Of a DNA stretch of 64,000 nucleotides, positions 26,287-34,365 are shown piece after piece. Under the pieces are notes generated by a model. The model worked only from the letters and a program-made list of their open reading frames with translations. It was not told where the DNA came from and searched no databases. Location: NCBI RefSeq assembly GCF_013522705.1, contig NZ_JAAMRE010000018.1:50348-114347 (forward strand), in the 5' to 3' direction. Source of the DNA: Pseudomonas lurida. Its GTDB lineage: Bacteria > Pseudomonadota > Gammaproteobacteria > Pseudomonadales > Pseudomonadaceae. The position numbers were made by a program, and so were the translations under genes. Numbering within the stretch: the stretch's first letter is position 1; each line of letters begins with the position of its first letter.

Positions 26287-27315
26287 CTACGTGCTCTCCC
26301 GCACCCGCAACTCAAACCCCATATCCACCACCGGCTTGGCGATCTTGTTACCCGCCATGATCGTCAACAAATGCTCCGCCGCACGCCGGCCAATCGCTTC
26401 GCGCGGAGTGCTGATGCTGCTCAGGCGCGGCACCATGAAGGAGGAGGACGGCAAGTCGTTGAAACCCAGCACCGCCACTTGTTCGGGCACCTTGATGTTA
26501 TGGCGCAGCGCTTCCAGCAATGCGCCCTGGGCCAAGTCGTCATTGCCGAAGAAAATCGCATCCACATCCGGATGGCTGGCCAGCAACTGCAGAAACAACT
26601 CGCCGCCCAGGCCCACGGAAGAGGGGCGCGGCGTCAGCAGTTCCAAGGCGGGGTCGTAGAGGCCGGCCTGTTGCAGCGCCCGGCGAAAGCCTTCGCCGCG
26701 CAGCAGGGTGCGTTGGTCCAGTTGCGCACCGATGTACGCCAGGCGCTTGCGCCCACGGGCGATCAAGTGCGCCGCCGCCGTTTCACCGGCGACCAGTTGC
26801 GAGAAACCCACGCAGTTCACGCCGGCGTTGGGGTCCAGGTCCATCATGTAGACGCAGGGTACGTTGCTGGTCTCGACCATCCGTCGGGCGCTTTCGGTGC
26901 GGTCGAAGCCGGTCAGCAGCAGGCCTCGCGGCTGGTAGGCCATGTAATTGCGCAGCAGGTTTTCTTCTTCATCGCGCGAGTAGTGGGAGTTGCCGATCAA
27001 CACTTCGAAGCCCTTGGGCCGCAGTACCTGATGAATGGCTTCGAGGGTTTCGATGAACAGCAGGTTGGACAGCGAAGGCACCAGCACCACCACCGAATGG
27101 CTCTGGGCCGAGGCCAATGCGCGGGCGGCAGGGTTGACCACGTAATTGAGTTCGGCGGCGGCGTGCCGGACTTTTTCCGCCAACTCCGTGGCCACGGTGC
27201 TGATGCCGCGCAGGGCGCGTGAGGCGGTGATAGGGCTGACGCCGGCCAGGCGGGCGACTTCGTTCAGGGTGGGGCGTCCCGTCGTGCGGGTATTTTTATC
27301 GTTCTTGGAGGTCAT
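26287..27315 (-). CDS. gntR: GntR, LacI-family gluconate repressor
   Basis: 342-residue LacI-type regulator. The N-terminal HTH reads PTLNEVARLAGVSPITASRALRG at residues 14-36, with the hinge helix VNPAARALAS near 60. The periplasmic-binding-like effector domain follows and ends in a region with FNDLPSSSFMVPRLSSI. In Pseudomonas GntR represses gntK and gntT and is released by gluconate or 6-phosphogluconate. The ATG at 27315 is chosen over a TTG at 27330. Divergent from gntK, with GntR-type palindromes in the shared gap. Confidence 0.92.
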   Translation of the reverse strand: MTSKNDKNTRTTGRPTLNEVARLAGVSPITASRALRGISTVATELAEKVRHAAAELNYVVNPAARALASAQSHSVVVLVPSLSNLLFIETLEAIHQVLRPKGFEVLIGNSHYSRDEEENLLRNYMAYQPRGLLLTGFDRTESARRMVETSNVPCVYMMDLDPNAGVNCVGFSQLVAGETAAAHLIARGRKRLAYIGAQLDQRTLLRGEGFRRALQQAGLYDPALELLTPRPSSVGLGGELFLQLLASHPDVDAIFFGNDDLAQGALLEALRHNIKVPEQVAVLGFNDLPSSSFMVPRLSSISTPREAIGRRAAEHLLTIMAGNKIAKPVVDMGFELRVREST

Positions 27316-27349
27316 CAGGCGGCTTGCCAAACAAAAATCGAGGCACTAA

Positions 27350-27361
27350 GGTAGCGCTGTC
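27350..27361. promoter_or_regulatory. GntR operator 1 (gntR side)
   Basis: GGTAGCGCTGTC, an 11/12 match to the two other palindromes near gntK and gntT. It lies 35 bp upstream of the gntR start, placed for autoregulation. Confidence 0.75.
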
Positions 27362-27501
27362 TCCAAAAGGCTGCAAATACTTGAACGTTGGGTTGCCTGA
27401 TCCTGTTCAAACCATTGGAGCGGATGCACGCGTCACTCCATAAAAAAAGACAAGACGGCGCGGGAAAAGCCTGTTTTTGCACTAGCCTTACAGCGTGCAA
27501 G

Positions 27502-27513
27502 GGTAGCGCTATC
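27502..27513. promoter_or_regulatory. GntR operator 2 (gntK side)
   Basis: GGTAGCGCTATC with the core TAGCGCTA palindrome typical of LacI-family GntR sites. It lies 19-30 bp before the gntK ATG. Confidence 0.8.
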
Positions 27514-27531
27514 TGCGTCCTGAGGTGTTTC

Positions 27532-28065
27532 ATGAGTCAACCTGTTACCGCCTTGGTCATCATGGGTGTTGCCGGCTGCGGCAAGACCAGTGTCAGCGAG
27601 GCCCTGTGCCGCCTTAACGGCGCCACCGCCATTGAAGGCGACAGCTTTCACCCCGCCGCCAACATCGAAAAGATGAGCGCAGGCCACCCCCTCAACGACG
27701 ACGACCGCGCCGGCTGGCTCGACATCCTCTGCGATGAGCTGCGCCGCTCGCTCAAGGCCGGCCAACACCCGGTGCTCACCTGCTCGGCCCTCAAGAAAAA
27801 ATACCGCGACCACCTGCGCGAAGCCGCGCCGGGCCTGGGTTTCGTGTTTCTGGAACTGACCCGTGAAGTGGCCGCCGACCGCGTGTCCCACCGCCCTGGG
27901 CACTTTATGCCGGCCAGCCTCATCGACAGCCAGTTCGCCACCCTCGAATCGCCCAAAGGCGAGCCGCTGACCCTGGCCCTCAACGCCAGCCGCGACAACG
28001 TCGAGCAACTCGCCGAGCAGACCAACGCCTGGTGGCTGGAACACGGTTTTGAACCATCCAAATAA
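27532..28065 (+). CDS. gntK: Gluconokinase
   Basis: 177-residue P-loop kinase that converts gluconate to 6-phosphogluconate with ATP. Walker A GVAGCGKTS is at residues 12-20; GDSFHPAANIEKM, TCSALKKKYRD and RPGHFMPASLIDSQF are family motifs. Length is normal for the thermoresistant gluconokinase class. It precedes gntT by 83 bp; a further GntR operator in that gap allows separate control. Confidence 0.95.
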   Translation: MSQPVTALVIMGVAGCGKTSVSEALCRLNGATAIEGDSFHPAANIEKMSAGHPLNDDDRAGWLDILCDELRRSLKAGQHPVLTCSALKKKYRDHLREAAPGLGFVFLELTREVAADRVSHRPGHFMPASLIDSQFATLESPKGEPLTLALNASRDNVEQLAEQTNAWWLEHGFEPSK

Positions 28066-28080
28066 TTGTTTGCCGGACAA

Positions 28081-28092
28081 GATAGCGCTATC
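28081..28092. promoter_or_regulatory. GntR operator 3 (gntT side)
   Basis: GATAGCGCTATC, a perfect 12-bp palindrome between gntK and gntT, sharing the core of the other two sites. Confidence 0.85.
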
Positions 28093-28119
28093 CCCGGCAA
28101 CTCATTCAATACCCGCTTT

Positions 28120-28134
28120 AATAACAACAACAAA
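28120..28134 (+). promoter_or_regulatory. Candidate Hfq/Crc (CA) motif in the gntT leader
   Basis: AATAACAACAACAAA directly before the CAGGAG ribosome binding site, matching AAYAAYAA in two registers. Catabolite repression by Hfq/Crc is inferred. Confidence 0.55.
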
Positions 28135-28148
28135 CAGGAGAGACCCCC

Positions 28149-29501
28149 ATGTTTGGCATGTCCCACGAGTCGTATCTGCTGCTTGATGCAGTGGTCACTA
28201 TTATCGGGCTGATCGTCTTGATCACCCGTTTCAAGGTTCACCCGTTTATCGCGTTGATCATTGCGGCAGGCTTTCTCGGCCTGACCTCGGGCATGCCCGT
28301 GGACAAGATCATCAAGGCGTTCCAGGACGGTTTCGGCGGCGTGCTCGGCTTTGTCGGCATCATCCTCGCCCTGGGCACGATGCTCGGCAAGATGATGGCC
28401 GAATCCGGCGGCGCCGATCAGATCGCGCAGACCCTGATCCGCGCCTTCGGCAAGGAAAAGGTCCAGTGGGCCATGATGTTCGCCGCGTTTCTGGTGGGTA
28501 TCCCACTGTTCTTCGAAATCGGCTTTGTGCTGCTGATCCCGCTGGTGTTTATCGTCGCGCGCCGCACCGGTGTGTCGCTGATCAAAATCGGCATTCCGTT
28601 GCTCGCCGGCCTGTCGGCGGTGCACGGCCTGGTGCCGCCGCACCCGGGTCCGCTGCTGGCTATCGGCGTGTTTGGCGCGGACATCGGCAAGACCATCCTG
28701 TACGGCCTGATCGTCGCACTGCCGACCGCCATCATCGCCGGCCCTATCTTCGGTACGTTCATCGCCAAGTACATCCCGGGCAACCCGTCCCAGGAACTGG
28801 TGGATCAACTGGCCCGCGAGCCGGAAAGCAAAGACCTGCCGAGCTTCAGCATTACCCTGATCACCGTGCTGTTGCCGGTGTTCCTGATGCTGCTCAAAAC
28901 CTTCGCTGACATCGGCCTGCCGGACGGCCACATCGTGCGCAACTGGATGGATATGATCGGTCATCCGATCTCCGCCCTGCTGCTGGCGTTGCTGCTGTCG
29001 TTGTACACCTTTGGCAGCCGCCAGGGCATTCACTCCAAGCAGATCCTCAAACTGCTCGACGCCAGCCTTGCGCCGACCGCCGCGATCATCCTGATCATCG
29101 GTGCCGGTGGTGGCTTCAAGCAGATGCTGGTCACCAGCGGTGTAGGTGACGTGATCGGCCATATGGCCGTGACCGCGCAGATCAACCCGATTCTGCTGGC
29201 GTGGCTGGTGGCGGCGGTGATTCGCGTGGCCACCGGTTCGGCCACTGTGGCGACCATTACCGGCGCGGGCATCGTGGTGCCGGTGGTGGGCATGATTCCG
29301 GGGGTGAACCGCGAGCTGCTGGTGCTGGCGACGGGGGCGGGCTCGTTGATCCTGTCTCACGTCAACGATGCCGGGTTCTGGCTGGTCAAGCAGTACTTCA
29401 ACATGACCGTGGCCGAGACCTTCAAGACCTGGACGGCGATGGAAACCATCCTGTCCGTGGTGGCGTTGATCTTCATCATGTTGCTGTCGTTGGTGGTCTA
29501 A
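28149..29501 (+). CDS. gntT: Gluconate:H+ symporter, GntP family
   Basis: 450-residue inner-membrane permease with about 12-14 helices. The N-terminal half has LITRFKVHPFIALIIAAGFLGL (near 20-40) and PPHPGPLLAIGVFGADIG, and the C-terminal half has GAGGGFKQMLVTSGVGD and GSATVATITGAGIVVP, all GntP family marks. It imports gluconate for GntK. Good CAGGAG ribosome binding site. A REP-like hairpin follows. Confidence 0.95.
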   Translation: MFGMSHESYLLLDAVVTIIGLIVLITRFKVHPFIALIIAAGFLGLTSGMPVDKIIKAFQDGFGGVLGFVGIILALGTMLGKMMAESGGADQIAQTLIRAFGKEKVQWAMMFAAFLVGIPLFFEIGFVLLIPLVFIVARRTGVSLIKIGIPLLAGLSAVHGLVPPHPGPLLAIGVFGADIGKTILYGLIVALPTAIIAGPIFGTFIAKYIPGNPSQELVDQLAREPESKDLPSFSITLITVLLPVFLMLLKTFADIGLPDGHIVRNWMDMIGHPISALLLALLLSLYTFGSRQGIHSKQILKLLDASLAPTAAIILIIGAGGGFKQMLVTSGVGDVIGHMAVTAQINPILLAWLVAAVIRVATGSATVATITGAGIVVPVVGMIPGVNRELLVLATGAGSLILSHVNDAGFWLVKQYFNMTVAETFKTWTAMETILSVVALIFIMLLSLVV

Positions 29502-29537
29502 CAGGCACACCACAAGGCAAGGGTGAAAACCCAATCA

Positions 29538-29572
29538 AATGTGGGAGGGGGCAAGCCCCCTTCCACATTTTT
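29538..29572. terminator. REP-like palindrome / bidirectional terminator
   Basis: AAATGTGGGAGGGGGCAAGCCCCCTTCCACATTTTT: long stem ending in a T-run, between converging gntT and alaC. It could serve both transcripts. Confidence 0.7.
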
Positions 29573-29597
29573 AACTGCATTTCTGCAACACAAATGG

Positions 29598-30809
29598 CTA
29601 GGCTTTCTGGACCAGCCCATCCGCGCGGAACATCCCGCGAATCCCACGCACCGCCTGGCGAATGCGGTCCTGGTTCTCGATCAGCGCAAAGCGCACATGA
29701 TCATCCCCATACTCGCCAAAGCCGATTCCCGGTGACACGCACACCTTGGCTTCCAGCAGCAGCTTCTTGGCAAATTCCAGCGAACCCATGGCGGCATACG
29801 CCTGCGGGATCTTCGCCCAGACGTACATCGACGCTTTCGGATTCTCGACCATCCAACCCAACTCATGCAGGCCCTTGACCAGCACATTGCGGCGTTGGCG
29901 GTATTGCTCGGCGATGTCTTTCACGCATTGCTGGTCGCCCTCCAATGCTGCAATCGCCGCCACCTGCAACGGTGTGAACGTGCCGTAGTCGTGGTAGCTC
30001 TTGATCCGTGCCAGGGCGTTGACCAGTTCCGGGTTGCCCACCATAAAGCCGATACGCCAGCCGGCCATGTTGTAGCTCTTGGACAGGGTGAAAAACTCCA
30101 CCGCAATGTCCTTGGCGCCGGGCACCTGCATGATCGACGGGGCTTTCCAGCCGTCGTAGACGATATCGGCGTAGGCGAGGTCGTGGATCACCAGCACGTC
30201 ATATTGTTTGGCCAGCGCAATCACACGTTCGAAGAAATCCAGCTCCACGCACTGCGCGGTGGGGTTGGACGGGAAACCGAGGATCATCATTTTCGGCTTG
30301 GGGATCGAACCGCGGATCGCCCGTTCCAGCTCGGCGAAGAAATCCACGCCAGGCACCAGCGGCACCGAGCGCACCTGGGCGCCGGCAATCACGGCACCGT
30401 AGATGTGAATCGGGTAGCTGGGGTTGGGCACCAGCACGGTGTCGCCCTGGTCCAGGGTGGCCAGCATCAAGTGCGCCAGGCCTTCCTTGGAACCGATGGT
30501 CACGATGGCTTCGGTCTCGGGGTCGATGTCCACTGCATAACGGTCCTTGTACCAGCGCGAGATCGCCCGGCGCAGGCGCGGTATGCCTTTGGAAGTGGAG
30601 TAACCGTGGGTGTCTTCACGCTGGGCCACTTGCACAAGTTTTTCGACGATGTGCGGCGGCGTGGCGCCGTCGGGGTTGCCCATGCTCAAGTCGATGATAT
30701 CTTCGCCGCGCCGACGCGCAGCCATCTTCAGCTCGGCAGTGATATTGAACACGTAAGGGGGGAGTCGATCGATGCGCGCAAAGCGGCGCGGCGAACCTTG
30801 TTCGGCCAT
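29598..30809 (-). CDS. alaC: Alanine transaminase AlaC-like aminotransferase
   Basis: 403-residue fold-type I aminotransferase. PLP lysine K244 lies in TLSKSYNMAGWRIG, the N-P motif in FPSNPTAQCVE (N182), the D210 region in VIHDLAYADIVY, and the substrate arginine near the C-terminus (HVRFALIEN). AlaC makes alanine from pyruvate and glutamate; Pseudomonas copies are often near thr/hom genes, but here it is alone. Standard length. Confidence 0.88.
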   Translation of the reverse strand: MAEQGSPRRFARIDRLPPYVFNITAELKMAARRRGEDIIDLSMGNPDGATPPHIVEKLVQVAQREDTHGYSTSKGIPRLRRAISRWYKDRYAVDIDPETEAIVTIGSKEGLAHLMLATLDQGDTVLVPNPSYPIHIYGAVIAGAQVRSVPLVPGVDFFAELERAIRGSIPKPKMMILGFPSNPTAQCVELDFFERVIALAKQYDVLVIHDLAYADIVYDGWKAPSIMQVPGAKDIAVEFFTLSKSYNMAGWRIGFMVGNPELVNALARIKSYHDYGTFTPLQVAAIAALEGDQQCVKDIAEQYRQRRNVLVKGLHELGWMVENPKASMYVWAKIPQAYAAMGSLEFAKKLLLEAKVCVSPGIGFGEYGDDHVRFALIENQDRIRQAVRGIRGMFRADGLVQKA

Positions 30810-31005
30810 TGTTGCCTCGAGAGTACGTAAGCGCCCGGAACCGTCCGAGCGACGTCGGCCACTGCGGTGGCCTGCGGGGCAGACAATACGGTCGGTGATG
30901 GCCAGTTGTCCATATGCGTGGGAAAATTTTCTGCTTGGAGCAACGCATGGATATGCCCCTATACTCGATGCGGGTTTGTTCCCTCATAAGAAGGAGACTG
31001 TTCGT

Positions 31006-31488
31006 ATGGATCAGCACGGAAAACAACCATTGGCGCCGCGCATGGAAGCAGGCAAGGCCTTGGTGATCGCCGGTGTAAAAGGGCGTTATTCGAAGGCCAC
31101 CGTCGGCGATATCCCGCGGCTGTGGGAGTTGTTCGACAGTTGCATCAAGGACATCAAAAAACGTGTCGGCGGGTTCACCTACGGGGTGTGCCATAACCCC
31201 CACGACGGCGAATTCGATTACATGGCCGGCGTGGAAGTCCCGACCAAAAGCGAGGTGCCACGCAACTTTGACGTGATCGAAATTCCACCGCTCAACTATG
31301 CCGTGTTCCCACATCACGGCCCGGTTCAGGCGTTGGAACAGACCTATGAACGCATCATGTTCGAATGGTTGCCGCACTCCGGCTACAAGGTGATGGGGGC
31401 TGATTTCGAGCGCTATAGCGCCGATTTTGATGCGCGCAAAGGCACAGGAACCGTGGAAATCTGGCTACCGGTCGGAGAGCGGGGCTGA
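31006..31488 (+). CDS. GyrI-like / AraC effector-binding-domain protein
   Basis: 160-residue stand-alone effector-binding (GyrI-like) domain. It shows VGDIPRLWELF at residues 37-47, GVCHNPHDGEFDYMAGVEV, the PLNYAVFPHHGP strand and a C-terminal EIWLPV strand, typical of the SRPBCC-like GyrI fold. No DNA-binding domain. Such proteins bind small hydrophobic ligands or act as hydrolases for them. The ATG at 31006 has AAGGAG 9 bases upstream. Confidence 0.85.
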   Translation: MDQHGKQPLAPRMEAGKALVIAGVKGRYSKATVGDIPRLWELFDSCIKDIKKRVGGFTYGVCHNPHDGEFDYMAGVEVPTKSEVPRNFDVIEIPPLNYAVFPHHGPVQALEQTYERIMFEWLPHSGYKVMGADFERYSADFDARKGTGTVEIWLPVGERG

Positions 31489-31552
31489 GTCGATAACGCA
31501 GGTCGCGTAAACATGATAGGACCCTCTGAACGTCATGTTTACGTGACATCTA

Positions 31553-32047
31553 TCACGGCGGATAAAGAGCCCGACGCAACCTGCGCTCGTAGCCAACCCG
31601 CCCCTTGTACGCCTCCCCGCTGTCCACCCAGCCCAGCCCCAGATACAAGCCCATCGCCGCCACATTGTCCGTGTCCACCGACAACTCCAAGCCCTTGATC
31701 TGCGGCCATGTCTCAAGCGCCACTGCCGGCAATGCCTGCAGACACGCCTTGCCGAACCCACGACCCTGTTGCCGCCGGTCCACCTGCAAGGCATGCAGCG
31801 TAGCGCTGTGTTCATCGGCCCAGTGGGGCAGGCAAGGTGGACGTTTAAGCAGCAGGAAGGCCACCGGCAAGTCGTCGGCCAGCAGCGCAAAGCCTTTGAT
31901 ACCGGGGCTGGGTTTAGCCAGCAGGCTATTGAGCGCGCAATACATATCGCCGCAAAACGGCAACTGCTCAGGGTGAACTTCGATGGCGCTGACGTGCTGT
32001 TGTTGCATGGCAGTCAGCGCCGCGTAGTCGACGAGGCGGGTGTGCAT
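31553..32047 (-). CDS. GNAT family N-acetyltransferase
   Basis: 164-residue GNAT enzyme. Motif A appears as LHALQVDRRQQGRGFGKACLQAL near residues 88-110, then LELSVDTDNVAAMGLYLGLGWVDSG. Substrate unknown. Convergent with the GyrI-like gene, 64 bp apart. Confidence 0.85.
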   Translation of the reverse strand: MHTRLVDYAALTAMQQQHVSAIEVHPEQLPFCGDMYCALNSLLAKPSPGIKGFALLADDLPVAFLLLKRPPCLPHWADEHSATLHALQVDRRQQGRGFGKACLQALPAVALETWPQIKGLELSVDTDNVAAMGLYLGLGWVDSGEAYKGRVGYERRLRRALYPP

Positions 32048-32145
32048 CGAGGGTGTCCGAACGGCTGCAAGTAGGGGCGCAGTCTATCGGGTTTGGTGCA
32101 GCGACATTATTTTTCAACCGCGCCGTCCCACTTTAGTCGTCCCGA

Positions 32146-33000
32146 TCATTCCAGCATTTTGCCCAACAACCAGCTCCCCGCCGGCCCCGGTGGATGATGC
32201 CGCGACCACAACGCATCCACCGCCACCGAGCGCGGCCAGCCGCGTGCCTTCAGCTCCACCAATTGGCCGCCGCCAAACCGTTCCACCAGCCAGCGCGGAA
32301 TTGGCGCCCAGCCGAAACCCAATTGGGCCATCTCCAGCAGCATCAGGTAACTGGGGGCCGACCAGACGCGGCCGATGGCGCGGGTTTCATTCGGGTTGAT
32401 GATGCTGGCCAGACGCAGTTCGCGATGCTGTTGCAGGGCGTGCGCGGTGAGAGTGCCGAGGCGCGCCAGGGGATGTTTGGGGGACACGAACAGGGCAATT
32501 TCCGTGCGTTCTTCCACGGGCGCGCGCGTCAGGTCCGGTGGGTACACGTCCTGCTGTTCAATAAACGCGATCTGCGCGCGACCACTTTGCACCAGCGCGA
32601 TCAGGTCCTCGCACTCGGCGATCAGGCATTCCAGCTCAAGGTCCGGGTAGCGTTGTTCGAATGCACTGAGGGCGACCTCGAAACGGTCGGACTGGTAGGT
32701 GTCCGACATCGCGATGCTCAGCTTAGGCTCCAGCCCCTGGGCCAGCTGGCTCGCCGCCAACTCAAGCCGGCTGCTGGCCTCCAGCACCTGCTCGGCGCGT
32801 TGCAGCAGTACATGGCCGGCGGGAGTGAGCGTCGGCTTGCGACTGCTGCGGTCAAACAGCACCACATCCAGGTCGATCTCCAGGCTCGCCACCGCCGCGC
32901 TGACGGTGGATTGGCTCTTGCCGAGCTTGCGCGCCGCCGCTGAAAACGAGCCTTGGGTAGCCGCCTGCACAAACGCCTGCAGCACTTCATGTGAGGCCAT
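32146..33000 (-). CDS. LysR family regulator
   Basis: 284-residue LysR protein: N-terminal winged HTH (AFVQAATQGSFSAAARKLGKSQSTVSAAVASLE at residues 9-41) and the effector domain after about 90. It is divergent from the PACE efflux gene starting 88 bp away, a layout typical for LysR control of such transporters, so that gene is its likely target. Inducer unknown. Confidence 0.88.
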   Translation of the reverse strand: MASHEVLQAFVQAATQGSFSAAARKLGKSQSTVSAAVASLEIDLDVVLFDRSSRKPTLTPAGHVLLQRAEQVLEASSRLELAASQLAQGLEPKLSIAMSDTYQSDRFEVALSAFEQRYPDLELECLIAECEDLIALVQSGRAQIAFIEQQDVYPPDLTRAPVEERTEIALFVSPKHPLARLGTLTAHALQQHRELRLASIINPNETRAIGRVWSAPSYLMLLEMAQLGFGWAPIPRWLVERFGGGQLVELKARGWPRSVAVDALWSRHHPPGPAGSWLLGKMLE

Positions 33001-33087
33001 GACTATCGCCTTGATCGATGGTTATTGGTTATGAAGTATCGATTCAAAGGGTAATGATGGCAACCTTCCTCACTGTGGAGCCGGGTC

Positions 33088-33600
33088 ATGAGCCCTAGCA
33101 AATCCCTTACCGAACGCGTGTGCCAGGCCATCGGTTTCGAAGCCCTGGCGTTGTTGATCTGTACGCCGTTGCTGGCCTGGATCATGGACAAGCCCGCCCT
33201 GGAAATGGGCATGGTCACCCTGGCGATCAGCGTGATGGCGCTGACATGGAACGTGATCTTCAACGGCCTGTTCGACCGCCTCAAAGTGCGCCTGCAGTTG
33301 GCCAACAACCCATGGACCCGCGTGCTCCATGCGTTGCTGTTCGAAGGCGGGCTGATCCTGGTATGCGTGCCGTTGATCGCGGCGTGGCTCAAGATCAGCC
33401 TGTTGCAGGCGTTCATCCTCGACATCGGTGTACTGCTGTTTTTTCTGCCGTACACCTACGTGTATCACTGGGGTTATGACGTGCTGCGCGAAAAACTCCT
33501 ACAAAAACATACCGCCCGACGTCTCGATACGCTGCCCGGTGATCCAGTGGCTGCCGTCGGCGAGCAGGCTGGCGATCGCGCCACCGATATCGTCCGGTAA
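33088..33600 (+). CDS. PACE family multidrug/biocide efflux transporter
   Basis: 170-residue inner-membrane protein made of two bacterial transmembrane pair repeats, as in AceI. Four helices lie at about 14-33, 40-60, 80-105 and 112-130. The family glutamate and asparagine occur in GFEALALL and WNVIFNGLFD, the second repeat has FEGGLILV and FILDIGVLLFF. It is about 25 residues longer than AceI: from about residue 140 the tail is hydrophilic and reads antisense through the end of the SDR gene. Confidence 0.88.
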   Translation: MSPSKSLTERVCQAIGFEALALLICTPLLAWIMDKPALEMGMVTLAISVMALTWNVIFNGLFDRLKVRLQLANNPWTRVLHALLFEGGLILVCVPLIAAWLKISLLQAFILDIGVLLFFLPYTYVYHWGYDVLREKLLQKHTARRLDTLPGDPVAAVGEQAGDRATDIVR

Positions 33601-34257
33601 ACCGGCGCGGCCCAGGGCGGTATTGCTGGCGACCATCGCGTTGAGGTCGGCGTTGTCGCGCACGGCGCCGCCACCGAAGTCGGTCTCAATCGCACCGGGG
33701 GCGAGGATGTTGACGCTGATGCCACGCCCGCCCAGTTCCTTGGCCTGGTAGCGGGTCAGCACTTCCATCGCGCCTTTCATCGCCGCGTAGGCTGCGTAGC
33801 CTGGCAAGCTGAAGCGCGCCAGGCCGCTGGAGACGTTGAGGATGCGACCACCGTCGCGGATCACCGGCAGCAGTTTCTGGGTCAGGAAAAAAGGGCCCTT
33901 GAATTGGATCGCCAGCAGTTGGTCGAACTGCGCTTCGGTGGTCTCGGCGAAGCTGGCGTGAATGCCGATACCGGCATTGTTGATCAGAAAGTCGAAGCGA
34001 TCCTGTGCGAAAACATCCTTGAGCACGCCAGCCACATCGCCGACGAAATCACCGAACGTCGCGCTCTGGCTCACATCCAGCTTCAGCATTGCGGCACGGC
34101 CGCCCAGTTGTTCGATCTGCGTTATCAGTGCCTGGGCTTCGTCGGCCTTGCTGTGGTAAGTGCCGATGATATCGACGCCCTGTGCGGCAAGGTGCAGCGC
34201 GGCGTTCTTGCCCAGGCCACGGCTGGCACCGGTGATAAGTGCGATTTTACGGGTCAT
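33499..34257 (-). CDS. SDR family oxidoreductase
   Basis: 252-residue short-chain dehydrogenase. Cofactor motif TGASRGLGKNAALHL is at residues 9-23, NNAGIGIHASF near 91, the catalytic serine in ILNVSSGLARFS and YxxxK in YAAYAAMKGAMEV. The C-terminal ITGQRIETSGG is normal. Start at the ATG opening MTRKIALITG. It is divergent from a LysR gene (108 bp) and overlaps the PACE gene tail to tail by 102 bp. Confidence 0.92.
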   Translation of the reverse strand: MTRKIALITGASRGLGKNAALHLAAQGVDIIGTYHSKADEAQALITQIEQLGGRAAMLKLDVSQSATFGDFVGDVAGVLKDVFAQDRFDFLINNAGIGIHASFAETTEAQFDQLLAIQFKGPFFLTQKLLPVIRDGGRILNVSSGLARFSLPGYAAYAAMKGAMEVLTRYQAKELGGRGISVNILAPGAIETDFGGGAVRDNADLNAMVASNTALGRAGLPDDIGGAIASLLADGSHWITGQRIETSGGMFL

Positions 34258-34365
34258 GGTGCAGTCCTCTTCGGATGTGAATGTGGGACTGAGTGTATTT
34301 GTCCGCCTGTAACGTGATAAACAGAACGAAACCGGAATCACTGGCCGGATAAGGCGAACAATCCC

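Noticed and set aside
27648..29534. 628-residue minus-strand open frame across gntK-gntT
   Set aside because: Composition (H, Q, D, R repeats) is that of reverse-complemented membrane protein codons; gntK and gntT are well supported on the other strand.
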